A stretch of 64,000 nucleotides of DNA, taken from NCBI RefSeq assembly GCF_003990045.1, contig NZ_RZGZ01000001.1:124001-188000 (forward strand), in the 5' to 3' direction. The notes beneath the pieces are model-generated. The model searched no databases. It was not told where the DNA came from and saw only the letters and a program-made list of their open reading frames with translations. The translations under genes were made by a program, and so were the position numbers. The stretch's first letter is position 1, and every line of letters begins with the position of its first letter. This DNA is from Labedella endophytica. Lineage in GTDB: Bacteria > Actinomycetota > Actinomycetes > Actinomycetales > Microbacteriaceae. Below are positions 61,243-64,000 of the stretch, piece by piece.

Positions 61243-62102
61243 CGGCCGCGCCGATCAGACGCCGCCCGCCCGGCCCGCCGCGGGGCCGCCAAGGCGCCGC
61301 TCCCCTCGGGGTCCCCGGCTGGGTCGTCGCGCTCGGAGCCGTCGGTGCGGCGTTCGTCCTCCTCCCGCTGCTCGCGGTGGTCCTCCGGGTCAATTGGGCG
61401 GAGTTCGTGCCGCTCGTGACGTCGCGCTCGTCGCTCGACGCGCTCGGATTGAGCCTGCGCACATCCCTCACGGCGACGGTCCTCTGCGTGATCGTCGGGG
61501 TGCCGATGGCCGTCATGCTCGCACGCACCGACTTCTGGGGGCAGCGCGTGCTCCGCTCCCTCGTGCTGCTCCCGCTCGTGCTCCCGCCCGTCGTCGGCGG
61601 CATCGCGCTGCTCTACACGTTCGGGCGACGGGGGCTGCTCGGGCAGTCGTTCGAGGCGCTCGGCGTGTCCATCGCGTTCTCCACCACGGCGGTCGTGCTC
61701 GCACAGACGTTCGTGGCGCTGCCCTTCCTCGTCCTGAGCCTCGAAGGGGCGTTGCGCTCCGTCGGCACCCGGTTCGAGGCGGTCGGGGCGACGCTCGGAG
61801 CACGACCCACCACGGTGCTGCGGCGCATCACGCTGCCGCTCGTGCTGCCCGCGGTGCTGTCGGGCGCCGTGCTGTCGTTCGCGCGCGCACTCGGCGAATT
61901 CGGGGCCACACTCACGTTCGCCGGCTCGCTCCAGGGAGTCACCCGCACGCTCCCGCTCGAGATCTACCTGCAGCGCGAGAGCGACCCGGACGCCGCCGTC
62001 GCGCTCTCGCTCGTCCTCGTCGTGGTCGCGGTGATCGTGGTCGCTGTCGCGCACCGTGTGGGGGAGTCGAGCGGGCGCAGGCTCCGGGGGAGCGGATCGT
62101 GA
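61239..62102 (+). CDS. modB: Molybdate ABC transporter permease ModB
   Basis: 287 residues with about six helices after a Pro/Arg-rich N-terminal extension. EAA-type loop [20 protein letters not shown] and [20 protein letters not shown], the latter a typical ModB/CysT signature. GTG start overlapping modA; overlaps modC by GTGA. Confidence 0.93.
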   Translation: MTAAPIRRRPPGPPRGRQGAAPLGVPGWVVALGAVGAAFVLLPLLAVVLRVNWAEFVPLVTSRSSLDALGLSLRTSLTATVLCVIVGVPMAVMLARTDFWGQRVLRSLVLLPLVLPPVVGGIALLYTFGRRGLLGQSFEALGVSIAFSTTAVVLAQTFVALPFLVLSLEGALRSVGTRFEAVGATLGARPTTVLRRITLPLVLPAVLSGAVLSFARALGEFGATLTFAGSLQGVTRTLPLEIYLQRESDPDAAVALSLVLVVVAVIVVAVAHRVGESSGRRLRGSGS

Positions 62103-63154
62103 CCTTCGAGGTCGACGCCGAGGTGCTCTCTCGCGGATTCGACGCACGGATCACCGTGGCCGAGGGGGAGACGGTCGCGCTCCTCGGGCCGAACGGGGCG
62201 GGGAAGTCGACGCTCCTCGGCCTCGCGGCCGGGCTCATCGCACCCGATCGCGGTCGCGCGACGCTCGGAGGCCGCGTGCTCCTCGACGTGGGGTCGAGCG
62301 GCCGCCAGGTCGTGCTGCCGGCATGGCGACGCGGCGTCTCGTTGCTCGCCCAGGAGGCACTGCTCTTCCCCCACCTGACCGTGCGCGAGAACGTGGCGTT
62401 CGGGCCGCGCAGCACGGGAGCGTCGCGCGCCGAGGCGCGGCGTTCGGCGGACGCGTGGCTCGAGCGGGTCGACGCGACCGACCTCGCCCGCCGCCGACCG
62501 GCGGAACTCTCCGGAGGGCAGGCGCAACGCGTCGCGGTCGCCCGGGCGCTCGCGACCGAACCGGAGCTCCTGCTCCTCGACGAGCCGCTGGCCGCACTCG
62601 ACGTGTCCGTGGCGCCGGCGATCCGTCGTCTGCTGCGCGAGGTCCTGCAGCACCGCACCGCGATCGTCGTGACGCACGACGTGCTCGACGCGTACACGCT
62701 CGCGGACCGGATCGTGGTTCTCGAGGCGGGCCGGGTCGTCGACGCCGGGCCCGCGCGCGCCGTACTCGACCGGCCCACCACGCCGTTCGCGGCCGGTCTC
62801 GCGGGCCTCAACCTGCTCGTCGGCACGGCTGACGCCGACGGCGCGGTCGTGCTGGATGACGGGCAGCGGCTCTCCGCTCGATCGGCCGGTGCGCTCGAAC
62901 CGGGCGCGGCGGCTGCTCTCGCGGTGCGTCCTTCCGCGGTGCGCGTGCTCGCGCTGGCTGACCCTGGGCACCACGACAACACGATCACGGCAACCGTGTC
63001 GGACGTCGAACCACGAGGAGACGTCGTCCGCATCCGGGCCGGCCGGATCGCCGCCGACGTGACCCCGGCGGAGGCCGCCGACCTGGACCTGCAGCCGGCA
63101 ACTGCCGTCCATTTCGTCTTCTCCGCGGAGGACGCGCTCGCGTATCCCGTGTAA
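62099..63154 (+). CDS. modC: Molybdate ABC transporter ATPase ModC
   Basis: 351 residues. Walker [10 protein letters not shown], signature [15 protein letters not shown], Walker [13 protein letters not shown], switch His in [10 protein letters not shown]. The C-terminal ~100 residues are a TOBE/Mop-like domain (TISATVSDV-type region near [20 protein letters not shown]) that may sense molybdate. GTG start. Complete ModABC set for molybdate import. Confidence 0.93.
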   Translation: MTFEVDAEVLSRGFDARITVAEGETVALLGPNGAGKSTLLGLAAGLIAPDRGRATLGGRVLLDVGSSGRQVVLPAWRRGVSLLAQEALLFPHLTVRENVAFGPRSTGASRAEARRSADAWLERVDATDLARRRPAELSGGQAQRVAVARALATEPELLLLDEPLAALDVSVAPAIRRLLREVLQHRTAIVVTHDVLDAYTLADRIVVLEAGRVVDAGPARAVLDRPTTPFAAGLAGLNLLVGTADADGAVVLDDGQRLSARSAGALEPGAAAALAVRPSAVRVLALADPGHHDNTITATVSDVEPRGDVVRIRAGRIAADVTPAEAADLDLQPATAVHFVFSAEDALAYPV

Positions 63155-63241
63155 CAGCCTCACGTCCCCCGGGGCGCACGGTATCGAACTCGCTTCCCGC
63201 GCCGCAAGGCGGTGGTGACGATCGTCCCCGTTGCCGATCTG

Positions 63242-63823
63242 CTACCCCTGCCGGGTTGCGATCCCCGGATACTCGACGACGAGTCCTGCACGGTCGTATC
63301 GCAGTTCACAGAAGAAATCGAACGTCGACGACTCGTATTGGAAGAGCAGCCACTCGGGCGCGGCCTCGACCAATGTGTAGCGCTGCTCGAGACGTTCCAC
63401 GCGGAGATCGTCGGCTCGGACGAAGGCCGCGGGCACATCGACGCCCTCCCCTTCGACGAACTCGAGACGGTGGACCGGGAGAGTGTTCGTGACGGCAGAC
63501 GATTCGAAGTCGACATCGAGACACCCGTCGAGCTCCGGTCGTCGCTCGCCATTCGCTGCCCACTCTCCATCGCGGGCCCGCGTCAGCACCAGCTCGTTCC
63601 GGCCCGTCGTGGTCAGGTTCGTGACGTGCGCCGAGACCGTCGTCCACGAATTGTCGACGGTCACGTCGTACCCGACCGACCACAGCGCGAGCGACTCGTG
63701 CGCCGTCGTCTGACCGGTCAGCCGATGGCCGTCTCTGACGTCGTCGAAGAAGGCGATCTCGAAACCCGCTCGAGCTCCGACGTGGGTCCAGCTCGCGCCG
63801 GCCGGTGGCGGTGTCAGTCTCAT
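63242..63823 (-). CDS. DUF1089 / putative glycolipid-binding domain protein
   Basis: 193 residues. Motifs match the putative glycolipid-binding family: WTHVGARAGFEIAFFDDVRD, GYDVTVDNSWTTVSAHV, and LPVHRLEFVEGEGVDVPAAF. Function not established; mycobacterial members were annotated by structure as glycolipid-binding. Its TAG stop lies 87 bp from the modC end, convergent. Confidence 0.78.
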   Translation of the reverse strand: MRLTPPPAGASWTHVGARAGFEIAFFDDVRDGHRLTGQTTAHESLALWSVGYDVTVDNSWTTVSAHVTNLTTTGRNELVLTRARDGEWAANGERRPELDGCLDVDFESSAVTNTLPVHRLEFVEGEGVDVPAAFVRADDLRVERLEQRYTLVEAAPEWLLFQYESSTFDFFCELRYDRAGLVVEYPGIATRQG

Positions 63824-63879
63824 ACAGGAAACCTAATTCGCGCACCGAGCGGGCGGAATGGGCAAAGCCGCGCCCCCGA

Positions 63880-64000
63880 CTACAGGGTCTGCGCGAGCTC
63901 CAGGGTGCTGACGGCGACGGTCGACGTGGTGCCGGCCAGGAGGAGCGTTCCGGCGGCGACCGTCAGGACGCTGTAGGCGGGATCCGTGGTGCGAGACCGG
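63880..64000 (-). CDS. C-terminal end of a gene of unknown function (runs off window)
   Basis: The last 40 codons read ...DPAYSVLTVAAGTLLLAGTT, then STVAVSTLELAQTL and a TAG at 63880-63882. Alternating hydrophobic residues suggest a membrane helix or a beta/hydrophobic tail. Codon use is that of a real gene, but too little is visible to name it. It stops about 57 bp beyond the start of the DUF1089-like gene, on the same strand. Confidence 0.45.
   Translation of the reverse strand, partial: RSRTTDPAYSVLTVAAGTLLLAGTTSTVAVSTLELAQTL

Noticed and set aside
1-64000. tRNA, rRNA, riboswitch, prophage or integrase attachment site
   Set aside because: No tRNA cloverleaf ends, conserved rRNA segments, integrase genes or recognisable riboswitch cores were found by reading; a dedicated covariance search was not possible.

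Overview
The window is 64 kb of a very GC-rich actinobacterial chromosome. Gene content and style fit a soil- or plant-associated Microbacteriaceae-like organism: GTG starts, 4-bp ATGA/GTGA overlaps, cysteine arsenic sensors of the Corynebacterium type, a galactofuranose-type sugar transporter, a GH127 arabinofuranosidase operon and a kdp operon with KdpF-like micropeptides. This assignment is inference from gene content; there is no rRNA or other marker gene in the window. I saw no rRNA, tRNA, CRISPR array, phage or insertion sequence.

Layout. 1-1749: 5' end of a GH36 alpha-galactosidase, divergent from a ROK regulator. 1823-3542: a three-gene membrane cluster (DUF2243, CtaG-like protein, small two-helix protein) with a likely frameshift. 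3692-8757: an arsenic locus made of arsR, a Cys-tailed flavoprotein, a divergent ArsC-like protein, an ArsR-ArsC fusion, an aquaporin and a CoA-disulfide-reductase-like flavoprotein; no ArsB or Acr3 pump is present. 9210-16614: SulP transporter, squalene-cyclase-like protein, DHFR-like protein, and an MFS exporter with its TetR repressor. 16792-28757: a LacI-headed glycan operon (LacI, binding protein, two permeases, GH127, a 1272-residue sortase-anchored glycosidase, a GH63-like glycosidase). 28974-30873: SDR plus XRE/MmyB regulator. 31302-38472: kdp operon with kdpD but no kdpE. 38584-51092: mixed metabolic genes (PRISE-type reductase, hydrolase, secreted GH16, VOC/WYL pair, a second XRE/MmyB plus SDR plus alcohol dehydrogenase module, DUF1445 protein, arginase-like protein) and three decayed genes. 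51505-57407: ytfQ-ytfR-ytfT-yjfF-lacI galactofuranose-type uptake. 57483-59931: XRE regulator divergent from a methionine aminopeptidase, then a PLP enzyme. 60040-63154: molybdate operon (MopI-like, modA, modB, modC). 63242-64000: DUF1089-like protein and a partial gene.

The most unusual feature is a set of intergenic palindromic repeats in at least five families. Family A has five copies of exactly 62 bp. Family B has five copies of exactly 60 bp, one being a perfect 29+2+29 palindrome. Family C has two copies of about 65 bp, family D one full and one half copy, and family E a four-copy cluster of 51-52 bp. They lie only between genes. A, C and E sit at gene 3' ends, and in two places a family A copy supplies the stop codon of the gene before it.

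Several regulatory circuits can be read directly. A shared 20-bp operator lies in front of both the TetR gene and its MFS target. Tandem 14-bp palindromes precede the glycan-operon lacI. An operator-like site sits between the -35 and -10 boxes of ytfQ. Palindromes lie at both divergent arsenic promoters.
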